Shown here piece after piece: positions 41,390 through 41,892 of a DNA stretch of 41,892 bases. Source of the DNA: Gemmatimonadota bacterium (lineage in GTDB: Bacteria > Gemmatimonadota > Gemmatimonadetes > Gemmatimonadales > Gemmatimonadaceae); the NCBI GenBank assembly GCA_023249375.1, contig JAHFCT010000028.1:1-41892 (forward strand). Reading direction: 5' to 3'. The first letter of the stretch is position 1. Each line of letters starts with the position of its first letter. The position numbers and the translations under genes are program-made. The notes under the pieces were generated by a model. That model did no database searches. It had not been told where the DNA came from and saw only the letters and a list, made by a program, of their open reading frames with translations.

Positions 41390-41892
41390 GGACAAATCGA
41401 CTGGAGTGTGAGGGTGACGACGCTCAGCGTGTTGCCTTTCACCAAGGGTTTGGCCTTCTCCATCATACCGCAGGCATCACCCACATTGTCGAGCTTGTGA
41501 TATGCACGGCCCACAAGATAGTACGCGTTGCCCTTGGTCTCGCCAGACAAGCCCGGAATCGTGCCTTCCAGTTCATTGATGAGCTGCTGCGCAGATCCCT
41601 TGGTCAGATCGTCCGCCGACGGCATCCATTTTGTCACCAATGCCGCGCCACCGCCGGCTGGAGCTGCGCCCGGCACGGTCGCCGGCGCCGCCGGCAACTG
41701 TGCCGTCCCTCCCTGCGTACGACCACCACCGCCGTTCTGATTCAACGGCGTACTCAACGTACTCACGCCCTTCGACTGCGTCTGCGCACCCGAAGGAGCT
41801 GCTGCATTCTGCTGTGCGTTGGGCGCCTGCGTTGCCGGCGCCTTCGTGCTGTCTGCGGCACCAGGCGCCGATTTCCCGCCGCTCAACATAAC
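41386..41892 (-). CDS. C-terminal part of a protein with a TPR-like end (5' end outside window)
   Basis: The frame is open to the window edge, so the start cannot be fixed; an ATG at 41889 is not convincing. Residues seen (about 167) begin with a Ser-, Ala-, Gln- and Pro-rich linker (SGGKSAPGAADSTKAPATQ). A helical domain follows (QLINELEGTIPGLSGETKGNAYYLVGRAYHKLDNVGDACGMM), like one or two TPR repeats, and ends TLQSICP. It shares a GTGA overlap with PP2C. Such linkers often follow the membrane segment of a Ser/Thr kinase, which would fit the cluster, but no kinase residue is visible here. Confidence 0.6.
   Translation of the reverse strand, partial: VMLSGGKSAPGAADSTKAPATQAPNAQQNAAAPSGAQTQSKGVSTLSTPLNQNGGGGRTQGGTAQLPAAPATVPGAAPAGGGAALVTKWMPSADDLTKGSAQQLINELEGTIPGLSGETKGNAYYLVGRAYHKLDNVGDACGMMEKAKPLVKGNTLSVVTLTLQSICP

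Overview
The window is a GC-rich (roughly two-thirds G+C), densely packed bacterial chromosome segment. It holds about 36 genes, no intergenic gap over about 250 bases, no tRNA or rRNA, no CRISPR array and no recognisable insertion sequence or phage gene. Gene content and style fit Gemmatimonadota (Gemmatimonas-like). Pointers are plug-only carboxypeptidase-regulatory-like proteins, many GTG and TTG starts, serine/threonine kinase, PP2C and FHA signalling, and a Thermotoga-type iron-sulfur TrpRS. The phylum call is inference, because no 16S gene is present.

Layout. Bases 1-955 are the end of a ribosomal-protein-type operon (adk end, map), closed by an intrinsic terminator. Next come a secreted plug-domain protein and a family-39-like glycosyltransferase (1209-5324). 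A minus-strand group follows: IMPase-like phosphatase, bifunctional ftcD, a YwaF-like membrane protein and a coiled-coil membrane protein (9324 down to 5321). Plus-strand genes then run from 9348 to 29895 in several operons: trpS; mgtC-like, D-2-hydroxyacid dehydrogenase and pilT; a DapA-family lyase; purA; glyQS and an M3-type peptidase; D-amino-acid aminotransferase, a degenerate GAF histidine kinase, a 93-residue protein and a histone-deacetylase-family enzyme; corA, a zinc-ribbon Ser/Thr kinase and priA; a leaderless-looking hypothetical, a Fur-family regulator and ccdA; and a PAS histidine kinase. A MdlA-like ABC half-transporter (minus) and a glycine-zipper lipoprotein (plus) follow. Gamma-glutamyltransferase and a small exported protein lie on the minus strand. 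The peptidoglycan-recycling operon murQ-anmK-nagZ is on the plus strand. The window ends with a minus-strand signalling cluster: an FHA-trypsin protease, a membrane PP2C phosphatase and a truncated gene.

Most genes are housekeeping. The coherent pathway is murQ-anmK-nagZ: NagZ releases anhydro-MurNAc, AnmK phosphorylates it and MurQ converts it to GlcNAc-6-phosphate. Less ordinary features are a histidine kinase that has lost both its phospho-His and its N-box Asn, inside an operon with a deacetylase. Others are a soluble zinc-ribbon kinase translationally coupled to priA, a PAS kinase with a Cys cluster, a recurring TTG-N16-18-TAG(A/C)TT promoter form that predicts leaderless transcripts, and two families of small intergenic repeats plus a 100-base hairpin.
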